DNA from: an uncultured Lachnospiraceae bacterium
GTDB lineage: Bacteria > Bacillota > Clostridia > Lachnospirales > Lachnospiraceae
Direction of reading: 5' to 3'
Length of the DNA: 64,000 nt
NCBI GenBank assembly: GCA_947173495.1
Contig: CAMWFQ010000007.1
Span: 1 to 64,000, forward strand
A program made the position numbers and the translations under genes. The first letter of the stretch is position 1. Each line of letters starts with the position of its first letter. Under the pieces are notes generated by a model. The model was not told the DNA's origin. It saw only the letters and a program-made list of their open reading frames with translations, and made no database searches. Of this stretch, positions 48,411-57,730 are shown piece after piece.

Positions 48411-50429
48411 TCAAAGCACCAGCTCATATACACATCCCAGACGATCCTTCATACCTACCGCGATTCTCGTTCCATCCGGCGAAACGGCAATACAGCAGGG
48501 CTCACAGCTGACTCCTATGCTTTCCTCACCGGCGCCATCCTCAAAATGGTTCCAGCCCAGCAGCTGCAGTCCGCTTTCGCTGTCGTAAACAAAGATCATT
48601 CCAAGGCTGTCGGGATCTCCCGCCACACCGTACACCTTCCTGCCGTCAGGGGATGTTGCCATATCATGTACCTCTCCGCCATCGCAGACCGATCCCAGTC
48701 CAAAGACCTTCCCCTCTCTGATCAGCCCCAGCATGCCGTCCTTTGTACCCACAAGCATACTTCCATCCGCCAGACTCGCACAGGCTGTGGCCACAGCAAG
48801 ATACTGCCGCCCCGGCTGAGCCGGAAGAGAATATCCTGCAACATTCCATTCCGCCACATTTCCATTCTTCACCGGAATATCTCCGTCCTTTTCCTGCTTT
48901 AAAATTTCTCCGTCTCTGACGGTGACACAGATTCCGCCCTCCGCTCCGATCCGTGCCAGAACATTTCCCTCATCGTTGTAGGAGACGGCCAGGACCTGAG
49001 ACCCTTCTGTGCCGAAGGTTTTCCAGAGCTTGCACACATACCGCTCCTTCCCCACGCGGAAGGGATTTTCGCTCAGATAACGGCTATCCCTTGCACACTG
49101 GTCAAGGAAGGCTCTGTAGGAACTGCTGTCCGCCATAAAATCTCCCCGGTACAGCTTCTCAATCTCAGGATCCTGCTTCATGGCATTCCAGAATATGATC
49201 ACATCCTGACACAATTCCCGGGGTTCTTTCGCCCGCTTCCTTACCTCGGCAAGATCGATGGACACAACCCCCGGGCAGTCCGGGCCGTGATTGGTGTCGG
49301 ACAGATACAGCACATCCTCCCGGATAAAAATGTTTTCCGCAGCTGTCTGGATCCGGTTCGGCACTCCGATCAGTCCCATATCCTCCGGCATGGCGCCGGG
49401 ACTCATGATATCCAGGCAGAACAGCCGAAGACCTGTGGGATCGCTGCCACAGCCATACCATAGCTTCCCGTATTGATCAAAGGCCATTCCCAGGATCATG
49501 GCATAGGGTATTCTTTCTTCCAGCACTTCCGGAAGAACAGGCCCCAGCATTTCCAGCTGATTGGTTTTGGGATCATATACAAAAAATCTGCTGTTGATAT
49601 GAACCGTAAAATACAGACGTCCATCGGTTCCGGTTGCCGAATAGGCCATCATGTTCCGGTTGACGCCGCAGTTGGGCTTTCCCTTCGCCCGGATCTTTGC
49701 AGCATCCTCCGGCACGTTTACCCCCATATATTCCGGCACAAGGGTGGTGGTGTTGAATCTCCACATGGCGCCTCCCCGGGTTGTAAAGTAAATATTTCCG
49801 TCGGAAGCCTTCGCCAGGTGATACACGCCGAACTCCGTACACTGGCCGAAATCTTTCACGCTGCGGTCTTTTAAGTCAAAGAGATAAGCATGTCCGCGTA
49901 TATAGGTGGTAAAGAACAGGCAGTTATGCGCGGCCAGATATTTTGCGCCGTATATGGTATCCCTGGGAACCGGAATTCCCAGATCCTCCACCTTGCCGGT
50001 ATCCGGATCATAAATGATCACATTAGAGCCCTTATATCCTTCCCACAGATGGGAATAGTAGGCTTCCGGCATCCAGCAGGGATGGGAAGGCGCACTGGCT
50101 GTGGTGTGCGTGGTCATAATCAGTCTGCCATCCGGCATGGGATTGATAGAGGTATGTATTTTACTGGGTCTTATCGTCCTTGGGTAGACCACCAGACTTT
50201 TTTCCATATCAAAGCAGAGTTTCATCTCGTCTTCTTCCGGCAGATATTCATAAAGCTTTACATACTCGGGAAATGTCCCTTCTGCACAGCAGGAGATGAA
50301 ATGGCGTCCCTGGGGCGTGATGCAGTAATCCCATGCGGCATTATAGCCGGGCGCCTCAATAAAACGCTGCCTTACGGCGCTCTGGGGAATCATCCCCAGA
50401 TATTCTTCAGCGGTGTATGTGTGTTTCAT
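48411..50429 (-). CDS. Beta-propeller protein of unknown function in an oligosaccharide import locus
   Basis: A 672-residue cytoplasmic protein, without signal peptide. Repeated blade-like strands appear, for example SNVIIYDPDTGKVEDLGIPVP, GHAYLFDLKDRSVKDFG, SRFFVYDPKTNQLEMLG and SPDGRKVYGVAGDPDSLGMIFVYDSE, with about seven or more blades. TTHTTASAPSHPCWM and other His residues could bind metal. Intracellular propeller enzymes include oligogalacturonate lyases and related polysaccharide lyases, but no catalytic signature is certain here. It is downstream of the ABC importer by 134 bp, so it likely acts on the imported compound. The start has AAAGGAGAA. Confidence 0.6.
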   Translation of the reverse strand: MKHTYTAEEYLGMIPQSAVRQRFIEAPGYNAAWDYCITPQGRHFISCCAEGTFPEYVKLYEYLPEEDEMKLCFDMEKSLVVYPRTIRPSKIHTSINPMPDGRLIMTTHTTASAPSHPCWMPEAYYSHLWEGYKGSNVIIYDPDTGKVEDLGIPVPRDTIYGAKYLAAHNCLFFTTYIRGHAYLFDLKDRSVKDFGQCTEFGVYHLAKASDGNIYFTTRGGAMWRFNTTTLVPEYMGVNVPEDAAKIRAKGKPNCGVNRNMMAYSATGTDGRLYFTVHINSRFFVYDPKTNQLEMLGPVLPEVLEERIPYAMILGMAFDQYGKLWYGCGSDPTGLRLFCLDIMSPGAMPEDMGLIGVPNRIQTAAENIFIREDVLYLSDTNHGPDCPGVVSIDLAEVRKRAKEPRELCQDVIIFWNAMKQDPEIEKLYRGDFMADSSSYRAFLDQCARDSRYLSENPFRVGKERYVCKLWKTFGTEGSQVLAVSYNDEGNVLARIGAEGGICVTVRDGEILKQEKDGDIPVKNGNVAEWNVAGYSLPAQPGRQYLAVATACASLADGSMLVGTKDGMLGLIREGKVFGLGSVCDGGEVHDMATSPDGRKVYGVAGDPDSLGMIFVYDSESGLQLLGWNHFEDGAGEESIGVSCEPCCIAVSPDGTRIAVGMKDRLGCVYELVL

Positions 50430-50563
50430 TCAGATTCTCCTTTCACGGACGCTTTTTTCCTGCACTGTCCGTCAGATCTTTTTGCAGGCAGCGTAGATTA
50501 CTTTTTTTGCCGGTGCGCGGCTTTCCTGCCGATACAGACCTCTCCTGCCGGCATCATACATGT

Positions 50564-51418
50564 TTAGCCCTTTACGCCTCCCACATTCATCCCCTGAACG
50601 ATATATTTCTGTCCGATCATGAAGATCATCAGGGTGGACAAAAGGGCAATGACCAGCGCTGCAAACAGAGTTCCCCAGTCGGTGGCATACCGTTGAACCT
50701 CATACAGATGCGCCATAGCCACCGCCAGTGTCTTCTTCTTTTCATCCGTCAGCATCACCATGGCCGTCATATATTCATTCCAGGAACCGATGGCCGAAAA
50801 CATACAGACCGTAACGATTCCCGGCCTGGCCAGCGGTACTACTACATTTATCAGAATACGGAACGGACCGCACCCGTCGATCATTGCCGCTTCCTCGTAA
50901 TCTCTTGGGATCTTGCTTAAGAATCCGGAGAGAAGAAAGACTGGAAACGCCACGCCTGTAGCCGCGTACAGCAGCGCCAGCGCCGCCCGGCTGTTCAGAA
51001 GATGAAGATTTCTCATCAATAGAAACAGCTGGATCAGGGTAGAGGAATCCGGGATAAACAGCAAAGCCATGTATACCTTCAGAATCAGCTTCGCGCCGGG
51101 AAAACGGTACCGCACCAGACAGTAGGTACAGGGGATGGTGAGAAGTGCCAGAATCGCTGTGGATACAATCACAATTCCAATGGAATTCAGGATGCTGACC
51201 CCCAGATTGGTCTCTGAGATGGCACGGATATAATTATCCCACATCAGATGCTCCGGCAGCTTCATGGCGTCTCCCAAAAACTCTGTATTTGTTTTAAAAG
51301 AGGAATAAAGGTTCCAGATCAGCGGGTAGATCATAACCGCAGATAACAGGATCATGATAACCCTGAGGATCCAGGACACCAGAATTCTTTTCCATTTGCC
51401 CGCTCGTTTTCCAACCAT
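50564..51418 (-). CDS. ABC transporter sugar permease (MalG-type)
   Basis: A 284-residue permease with six membrane segments; EAA loop KIPRDYEEAAMIDGCGPFRILINVVVPLARPG and C-terminal GQKYIVQGMNVGGVKG. The start at 51418 has GGGGA six bases upstream, supplied by the end of dispersed repeat copy D; an ATG four codons before is part of that element. Pairs with the permease gene upstream. Confidence 0.92.
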   Translation of the reverse strand: MVGKRAGKWKRILVSWILRVIMILLSAVMIYPLIWNLYSSFKTNTEFLGDAMKLPEHLMWDNYIRAISETNLGVSILNSIGIVIVSTAILALLTIPCTYCLVRYRFPGAKLILKVYMALLFIPDSSTLIQLFLLMRNLHLLNSRAALALLYAATGVAFPVFLLSGFLSKIPRDYEEAAMIDGCGPFRILINVVVPLARPGIVTVCMFSAIGSWNEYMTAMVMLTDEKKKTLAVAMAHLYEVQRYATDWGTLFAALVIALLSTLMIFMIGQKYIVQGMNVGGVKG

Positions 51419-51421
51419 ACT

Positions 51422-51533
51422 TATCCCCATTTCTGCGCTGCTTTGTTGTGCAAAGCCATGAATGGCTTAACGAGTTTGTGGCAAGCAACGCGCAGACACA
51501 AATCTCGCGATTGAAAATTTTAATTTTCAATCT
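51422..51533 (-). repeat. Dispersed structured repeat, copy D
   Basis: In gene direction: AAAATTAAAATTTTCAATC palindrome, GCGAGATTTGTGTCTGCGCG, TTGCTTGCCACAAACTCG, TTAAGCCATTCATGGCTTTG, then CAACAAAGCAGCGCAGAAATGGGG. Nearly identical to copy A except for an 18-base difference in the middle. Confidence 0.88.
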
Positions 51534-51543
51534 TGTCAGCTCC

Positions 51544-52431
51544 TTATTCTTTTTCCGTAATCGCCTCTGTCAGAAAAGACAGCCCAAGCGACATGATCAG
51601 CGTAAAAACGGTGATCGCCATTGCATACCCGAAATTTCCCTGCATCATTCCCTGTTGAAACATATAATAGGTCAGAACAGAAGATGCGCCGTTGGGACCG
51701 CCGCCGGTCATCACCTTGGCCAGCGAAAGGCTCATACCCAGCGTCCCTGAGATCGCAAGGATAAAGGTTCTGCCAATGATATTTTTGATCAGGGGAACTG
51801 TGATACTGAGCAGCTGCCTTACCTTCCCTGCACCGTCTATTATGGCTGCTTCATAGATCTCCTGGGAAATCCCGTCGATGGCAGCAATATGCATGATCAT
51901 ATAATATCCTACGGCCTGCCAGATCATCACCACTCCGATACACCACAGCGCCGTGTTCGAATCTCCCAGCCAGTCCCTTTTGAGCATTCCCAGGCCGACG
52001 CTGTCCAGAAAGCTGTTGACAATTCCCATTCGGGCATTGAAAACGAAAGCCCAGATCACGGCAACCACAGAGAGCGAAATCACGTTGGGAATATAGAGAA
52101 TGGTCCGGTAGATCCCGGCCTCCCTCAGCCTGGACTGAGTGAGAATGAAGGCCAGGATCAGACTGAACGCTATGGTGACTACCGATACCACTGCCAGGAG
52201 TTTTACCGTATTCTTCAGTGCAAGGATAAAGTATTTATCCTGAAACATATACGTATAATTATGCAGCCCCACAAAGGTTCCCGAACCCAGCAGATTGGCA
52301 TCAGTAAACGACATTATCAGGGTATTCACCGTAGGGTATATTTTGAATATCAGAGTCAGTACCACAGTCGGAATCACGCAGATACCTATAAACAGTACGG
52401 GCAGCTTTTTCTTTTTCTGTTTTTTGCCCAT
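51544..52431 (-). CDS. ABC transporter sugar permease (MalF/UgpA-type)
   Basis: A 295-residue permease with six membrane segments; EAA loop ISQEIYEAAIIDGAGKVRQLLSITVPLI and N-terminal PVLFIGICVIPTVVLTLIFKIYPTV. It follows the binding protein gene by 19 bp, with GAGGTGA upstream of its start. Forms the channel with the 50564-51418 product. Confidence 0.93.
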   Translation of the reverse strand: MGKKQKKKKLPVLFIGICVIPTVVLTLIFKIYPTVNTLIMSFTDANLLGSGTFVGLHNYTYMFQDKYFILALKNTVKLLAVVSVVTIAFSLILAFILTQSRLREAGIYRTILYIPNVISLSVVAVIWAFVFNARMGIVNSFLDSVGLGMLKRDWLGDSNTALWCIGVVMIWQAVGYYMIMHIAAIDGISQEIYEAAIIDGAGKVRQLLSITVPLIKNIIGRTFILAISGTLGMSLSLAKVMTGGGPNGASSVLTYYMFQQGMMQGNFGYAMAITVFTLIMSLGLSFLTEAITEKE

Positions 52432-52450
52432 ATTTCACCTCATTTCGCGA

Positions 52451-53896
52451 TTATTTATAGGAATTAATCTCTGTAAATGCGCCCTCTACTCCGTCTATCC
52501 ACTCTTCCACGCTCATCTTTCCTGTCAGGACGTCCGCAATCACACTGTACATGTAGTTGGTTATGGCGATATTACATCCTGAGGGCATTACCTCCCAGCT
52601 GACAGAGAAGAAGTTTGCGTTATCATAGATCTCATAGATATTCTTCATGTCCTCCGACAGATACTCGCTGGCCAGATCATACCCCTGCTTCAGGGCCATC
52701 ACGTCGTCTGACTTCTCTGCAAGTAATTTGACAGATTCATCTGAATACAGGAAGCGTATAAATTCCATTGCCAGCTCCGGGTTCTTTGCGTTAGTTGGTA
52801 TAGCCAGAGAATTTGCGGTTGCGGAAGTATAAGGCAGCTGTCCTTCTTCCAGAACCGGGGGTGCGCAGATTCCAAAGCTGAAGCCTTCCGTGCGGGGCGC
52901 ATCCGCCATCTCCGCCACAATATAGGAACCGCATGGAATAAAGAGCGCTCTGTCCATCATCATCTCCGACTGAGACTGGGTGTGATTCATACTCAGGGTT
53001 CCTTCCAGAAGATATCCTTCTGTGGCGATCTTCTGCACATTGGTCAGGATCTCAACGATCTCCGGCTTATTAAAGGAGCCTTCCTTATAGGAATAAATAT
53101 CTGTCAGTCCTTCGACGCCAAGGGCGGAAACGATCTGAGCGGGAATCATAATCTCCATATAGCTGGGATAAATCCCCTGAAAAGTAAACAATGCAATTCC
53201 CTTTTCCTTCGCCTTATCTCCCAGTGCAAAGAAATCGTCCCAGGTAACCGGAACTTCCCACTGGTTTTCCTCAAACAGCGTTTTGTTATAGAACAGTCCG
53301 TTGGGCGCCGCTGAGGTCGGTGCAAAATACGGCACGCCATCGCCGTACGGTGCATAAGCGGTGGAATCCAGAAGCCCGTCCAGCATCTGATCCTTAAGAG
53401 GCGCCTCATTATCTATCCCCGGTTTCTCAAAAAGAGCTGTCAGGTCCATAAGCGCATGATCCTCTACCACAGCGTTTGCAATAGCCGAACCGTCATAGGT
53501 AAGGACCGCTACATCGGGCACATCCCCTGATGCAAATTTGGTCTGAAGGAGATCATTGACCTGTGGAGTCATTTCCATGTTTACGGTCACTTTGTAAGCT
53601 TCCTCAAATTTCTTTACGATCTCCTCCCAGTACTCCGAATATCCGCCGCCTCCAAAGGCCACAAAGCTCATCTCCTGTCCCTCAAAAGAGACTGCCTCCG
53701 CTTCTTCTGCTGCGTTATCCGTTCCGGTCTGGGCATCCGCCTGCTCTTCCTCTGTCCCGGTTTCCTGAGCCTGATTACTTTCCTCCCCGGCCTGATCCGT
53801 TCCGGCCGTTTCCTTCTGGCTGCTGTTGCCGCATCCCGCCAGCATCCCTGCACACATGCATACGACCAGCATGATACTGATTATTTTCCTCGTCAT
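52451..53896 (-). CDS. ABC transporter extracellular solute-binding protein, family 1
   Basis: A 481-residue lipoprotein. The signal peptide RKIISIMLVVCMCAGMLAG ends at lipobox AGC. An acidic Gln/Glu/Thr-rich linker (about residues 25-65) is followed by MSFVAFGGGGYSEYWEEIVKKF and PNGLFYNKTLFEENQWEVPVTWDDFF. It is followed by two permeases in one operon. The regulator and kinase genes upstream (54068-57487) probably control it. Substrate unknown. Confidence 0.93.
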   Translation of the reverse strand: MTRKIISIMLVVCMCAGMLAGCGNSSQKETAGTDQAGEESNQAQETGTEEEQADAQTGTDNAAEEAEAVSFEGQEMSFVAFGGGGYSEYWEEIVKKFEEAYKVTVNMEMTPQVNDLLQTKFASGDVPDVAVLTYDGSAIANAVVEDHALMDLTALFEKPGIDNEAPLKDQMLDGLLDSTAYAPYGDGVPYFAPTSAAPNGLFYNKTLFEENQWEVPVTWDDFFALGDKAKEKGIALFTFQGIYPSYMEIMIPAQIVSALGVEGLTDIYSYKEGSFNKPEIVEILTNVQKIATEGYLLEGTLSMNHTQSQSEMMMDRALFIPCGSYIVAEMADAPRTEGFSFGICAPPVLEEGQLPYTSATANSLAIPTNAKNPELAMEFIRFLYSDESVKLLAEKSDDVMALKQGYDLASEYLSEDMKNIYEIYDNANFFSVSWEVMPSGCNIAITNYMYSVIADVLTGKMSVEEWIDGVEGAFTEINSYK

Positions 53897-54029
53897 AGTT
53901 TTTCCTCCATTCTGTTGCTTCGTGCTTCATTGTGTCTTAGTTATTTCTATTATAGGCTTTTTCTGTTTCATATCCATTCTTGAAGTTTACCGCTTCATGG
54001 ATGATATTGACTTTTTGTAAACAGCGCAC

Positions 54030-54053
54030 AAAAAAAGGCGCTTTCTGCGCCTT
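54030..54053 (-). terminator. Intrinsic terminator after the response regulator gene
   Basis: On the minus strand AAGGCGC, a 5-base AGAAA loop and GCGCCTT are followed by TTTTTT (54053-54030), 15 bp after the regulator stop. A clear rho-independent terminator. Confidence 0.85.
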
Positions 54054-54067
54054 CATTTTGTCATTTT

Positions 54068-55651
54068 TTATTTTAAATGCTTTTCATTCATTTCATTTGC
54101 ATACTCACTGGGGCTTTTTCCAAAATATGCTTTAAATCTCCTTGTAAAATATAGCGGATCCTCCATTCCCAGAAGAGAAGCTATCTCCTTGATACTGTAT
54201 CCCTTCTCATGGCTCCGGATGTACTGCGCTCCCTTCTCCATACGAATCTGATTCAGATAGGCAAAGACACTTTTTCCTGTCTCCTGCTTAAAGAGCCGGC
54301 AAAGATAGCTTTTGTTCAGATTCACATACTGTGCAATTTCTTCCAGCGTAACCGCCTCCGTATAATGCTCCAGCATATAGAAAATGGCATCCTGAACCTC
54401 CTTTTTGGAAGAAACCGTGATATCCCCCATAACCTCCTTAATCGTACTCTGAGACAGAAGCGGCAGTGCCGCCTCAATCAACTGGGAAGCGTTTTCACTG
54501 CCGCGCAGCTTCTCAAGGGTAGCCGGCTGATCCGTGCCTCCAGGATCCGAATCTGACATAAACAACTGATATTCTCCATAATGGCAGAACAACTCCACCA
54601 CCCATTCCGGACTGATCCGCCTGCTGCGGCATTCCTGAATAAAATTCTGGAGGGCCTCCGCCATAAGGATTCCCTGTCCCTTCTCTGCTTCCCCGCGTAC
54701 TCCGGAGACTTCCTTCCAGAAATTCTGCCCCAGAGAAAGCGTTCCCTCCTCAAATGCACCATACTCGGGAACCGGGAACACAAAGGTCTCCGGATAATAA
54801 AAAGAATATTTCAGGGCTGAATGACACAGCTCATAATGCTTCTGAATCATCCGGGGATTTATGGCATGGCAGGCATAGGAAATGACCGGCATAATATTGA
54901 AATAGGTCGTAAAATGTCTCTGTATCATCCGGATCTGCGCAGAGACATCCGCAATCTCCGCTATCACCGGGACAATACAGCAGATCTCATATGTGTCCGT
55001 CTGAAGGCAGAGAATATACTCCGGAATCTCAAAGATATCAAGCAAAACCTCCCTCATCTGAGGAATCAGCCTCTTCTTCCGTTCAGAAGAAAGAGACGCA
55101 TTTTCAATACTCACCAGCACGAGCCGGTATTCCCGTCTTTCTCCTGTATCAGGAAAAAGAAGCTGCCTTGCGTCCGTCTGTAATGCGCCGGTACCCTTTA
55201 AATAATCCTGCCATTTTGAACATAGCAGCTGTTTTTCATTAGCCAGAAGCTTTTCCTTTTTCTGTGCCTCATGCTTCTGTGAGCTCAGGTTACGGGAGAG
55301 CTTATCCAGACGTTCCAAAAGGTACGGCCTTGTAATCTCCGCCTTTAAAAGATAATCAAAGGCTCCCTCTCTCAAGGCATCTCTTACCAGGTCAAAATCC
55401 GAATAGTTGGAGAGTACCAGGATCATTCCCGGAAAATCGGAAGCCTTCAGCTGCCGGATTAATTCTATGCCATCCATGACCGGCATTTTCAGATCCGTAA
55501 TGACAATGTCCACAGACACCACCCCCAGAAGCGACAGCGCCTCCATGCCGTTTCCCGCGGTAGCGGAGATATGGTACTCTGAATCTTCCAGAAGCTTGCG
55601 AATGCCAAGCTTGATCATTGGCTCATCGTCAATCAGTAAAATATGATACAT
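54068..55651 (-). CDS. Response regulator with AraC-type DNA-binding domain (YesN-like)
   Basis: A 527-residue regulator. Receiver: YHILLIDDEPMIKLGIRKLL, phosphoacceptor Asp in VITDLKMPVMDG, Lys in LLKAEITRPYL. A long linker domain (about 135-420) contains KWQDYLKGTGALQ. The C-terminal HTH has VTLEEIAQYVNLNKSYLCRLFKQETG and YSIKEIASLLGMEDPLYFTRRFK. The kinase gene lies 6 bp upstream, so they are coupled. Probably regulates the ABC/propeller genes. Confidence 0.93.
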   Translation of the reverse strand: MYHILLIDDEPMIKLGIRKLLEDSEYHISATAGNGMEALSLLGVVSVDIVITDLKMPVMDGIELIRQLKASDFPGMILVLSNYSDFDLVRDALREGAFDYLLKAEITRPYLLERLDKLSRNLSSQKHEAQKKEKLLANEKQLLCSKWQDYLKGTGALQTDARQLLFPDTGERREYRLVLVSIENASLSSERKKRLIPQMREVLLDIFEIPEYILCLQTDTYEICCIVPVIAEIADVSAQIRMIQRHFTTYFNIMPVISYACHAINPRMIQKHYELCHSALKYSFYYPETFVFPVPEYGAFEEGTLSLGQNFWKEVSGVRGEAEKGQGILMAEALQNFIQECRSRRISPEWVVELFCHYGEYQLFMSDSDPGGTDQPATLEKLRGSENASQLIEAALPLLSQSTIKEVMGDITVSSKKEVQDAIFYMLEHYTEAVTLEEIAQYVNLNKSYLCRLFKQETGKSVFAYLNQIRMEKGAQYIRSHEKGYSIKEIASLLGMEDPLYFTRRFKAYFGKSPSEYANEMNEKHLK

Positions 55652-55657
55652 GCTTTT

Positions 55658-57487
55658 TCATGGTTCTGCCGGAATCATGATGCGGCAGAGCGTCCCCTTT
55701 CCTTCCTCACTTATGATCTGCAGCAGATCCTCCCGTCCATAATGAAGCCGTAACCGCTCCTTTATGTTTTGGATTCCAATGCCGGGCGATTTTCGACTCT
55801 TATCTTCCGTCTTCTTTTCCCCGGCTTCTCTTTTCTTACTCCCATTTGTCTCTGCCTCTTTTCTGTCAAATGCGGCTTCAGAAAATCCCTTTCCATTATC
55901 CCTGATTTCAATGACCAGTCCCTCTTGTCCATGTCGGCTTGAAACAGCGATGAACACCACATCCGCAGAGCCGGAGGCGCCATGCACAATAGCGTTCTCG
56001 GCCAGGGGCTGCAGGATCAGGCGCGGAAGTCTGTACTGCAGTGTATCTGGCTCCAGAACATAATCCACATCAAAAGAATTTCCATAGCGTATCTTCTGAA
56101 TCACAAAATAGTGCTTCAGATTGCTGATCTCCTCCTCCAACGTAATCAGCTCATCCTCTTTCATCAGCGTATTTTTCAGCAGCGTACTCAGAGAAGAAAT
56201 TCCTTCCGCCAGCACCGGAACATCATTGATCACTGCAACCCACTGCAGAGAATTCAGGGTATTAAACAAAAAATGCGGATTGATCTGATACTGCAGCATC
56301 TGAAGCTCAAGCCTTCGCTTTCTGTGCTCATCCTCCCTGTTCTGTTCCATTGACTTCTGCAGATCGCAAAGCATCGACTCCATGGTCACAGCCAAAAATC
56401 CCAGTTCATCCGGGCTCTCATCATGTATCTCAGGCAGCGCCATCTGTTCAACCGGGGTTTCACAGAAATCTACCATATTCTTTATAGGCGTCACAATGCT
56501 GAAATAAACCACCATGGTACAGACCAGAGACAGCAGAATCAGCAGCAGAGATAAGAGCAGAAGGACTGTATTAATGGTACGGACCTCGCTGGTAATATAG
56601 CTCTCAGGAATCTGTCCTACCAGATAATATTCATACTTATCATTGTAGGTAAATATGATCAGCGAATGATTTCCCGCCTCCTTCAGATTAAAAATCATAT
56701 CCCCATCCTTTGCATGCTCCTGCAGATCCGCAAATAAGGAGGTACCCGAAAAGCTGCTTCCCACCAGCTCTTTGTTCCGGGCAGACAGCACAGTTCCGGA
56801 AGAATCCAGCATCATAATATCAGATTCTTCTCCAAAAGAGACATTGGAAAATACTTTTTCATAAATCAAAGGTTCGTCAATAAAAAGAAGAATATAGCCA
56901 AAGGACACATCTGAAAACCCCAGGGAATAGCATCTGCTTCCCAGAACCATCCTGTCCCTGCCGCGATAGGATCTGATATATTTCAGGCTCTGCCGGGGCG
57001 CTACCCGGTCAATCTCGTCTAATATTTCCGGAAAAACCTCCTCCGAAAAAATTTCGTACCCCAGATCATAAATCATTGTTCCCGAAGCGCTCATAATACG
57101 CACATTTCTCAGATACTCGGAATAGACAATATTATTTCTGATCTCCTGGCCGGCATAACCGAAATCTTCATCTATGTGAGGCGAATCTGAATCCGAATAT
57201 AAATGCAGGATCTCCTGGACCTCCTGGGAGCGGGCAAGTGTGATTGCAACCGTCTGGATCTTTTCCAGCTCCAGGATCATATTCTGATTCAAAGACAATA
57301 TAGACTGATAAACCGACTCGCTCAGCTTGTTGTTAATAGAATACGTGTAAACATGGTAGGCATACATGCCCACACAGATGACGGGAACAAGAGAGATAAA
57401 ACAAAAAATGGCAAGCAGACGATACTGGATTTTACTTTTGCGCAGAAGCCGGATAAGATGTACCCAAAATTCCGTATTACGCCGCAT
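55658..57487 (-). CDS. Sensor histidine kinase, YesM-like
   Basis: A 609-residue membrane sensor. TM1 is LLAIFCFISLVPVICVGMYAYH, an extracellular region of about 250 residues follows, TM2 is TVLLLLSLLLILLSLVCTMVVYF, then a HAMP-like linker. The phosphoacceptor box is MLQYQINPHFLFNTLNSLQW and the ATPase domain has LILQPLAENAIVHG and IEIRDNGKGFSE. A Lys/Glu/Arg-rich insertion (about residues 545-572) lies before the G2 box GIGIQNIKERLRLHYG. The start has GGGGGA upstream. It precedes the response regulator. Confidence 0.92.
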   Translation of the reverse strand: MRRNTEFWVHLIRLLRKSKIQYRLLAIFCFISLVPVICVGMYAYHVYTYSINNKLSESVYQSILSLNQNMILELEKIQTVAITLARSQEVQEILHLYSDSDSPHIDEDFGYAGQEIRNNIVYSEYLRNVRIMSASGTMIYDLGYEIFSEEVFPEILDEIDRVAPRQSLKYIRSYRGRDRMVLGSRCYSLGFSDVSFGYILLFIDEPLIYEKVFSNVSFGEESDIMMLDSSGTVLSARNKELVGSSFSGTSLFADLQEHAKDGDMIFNLKEAGNHSLIIFTYNDKYEYYLVGQIPESYITSEVRTINTVLLLLSLLLILLSLVCTMVVYFSIVTPIKNMVDFCETPVEQMALPEIHDESPDELGFLAVTMESMLCDLQKSMEQNREDEHRKRRLELQMLQYQINPHFLFNTLNSLQWVAVINDVPVLAEGISSLSTLLKNTLMKEDELITLEEEISNLKHYFVIQKIRYGNSFDVDYVLEPDTLQYRLPRLILQPLAENAIVHGASGSADVVFIAVSSRHGQEGLVIEIRDNGKGFSEAAFDRKEAETNGSKKREAGEKKTEDKSRKSPGIGIQNIKERLRLHYGREDLLQIISEEGKGTLCRIMIPAEP

Positions 57488-57523
57488 AAATGATCATCCC
57501 CCTTCCCGTTTTCCATATAAAAT

Positions 57524-57553
57524 CGAGTAGGGGGATGCTTTTTCCCCTACTCG
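57524..57553. other. Hairpin (hairpin family copy 3)
   Basis: CGAGTAGGGG (57524-57533) pairs with CCCCTACTCG (57544-57553), a perfect 10-bp stem with a loop GATGCTTTTT, between asnS and the kinase gene. A nested inverted repeat around CCCCATGC/GCATGGGG follows at 57562-57602. Confidence 0.6.
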
Positions 57554-57611
57554 CCGCGCGCCCCATGCGCCGCTTTAGCGGCATGCTTCCTCTGCATGGG
57601 GCTGCGCATAT

Positions 57612-57659
57612 AAAAAGAACAGGGAGCTTCCGCACAGTTTTTCTGTGCCAAAACTCCCC
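57612..57659 (-). terminator. Terminator of asnS
   Basis: On the minus strand GGGGAG and CTCCC enclose a stem GCACAG/CTGTGC with a 5-base A loop; the structure is followed by TGTTCTTTTT. It lies 72 bp after the asnS stop. Confidence 0.6.
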
Positions 57660-57730
57660 TTTTTCATTCTGACTTACCTTTCTCCCGCTTGCTCAGGCAC
57701 AAATCAGTAATGAAACAGCAAGCTTTGTGA

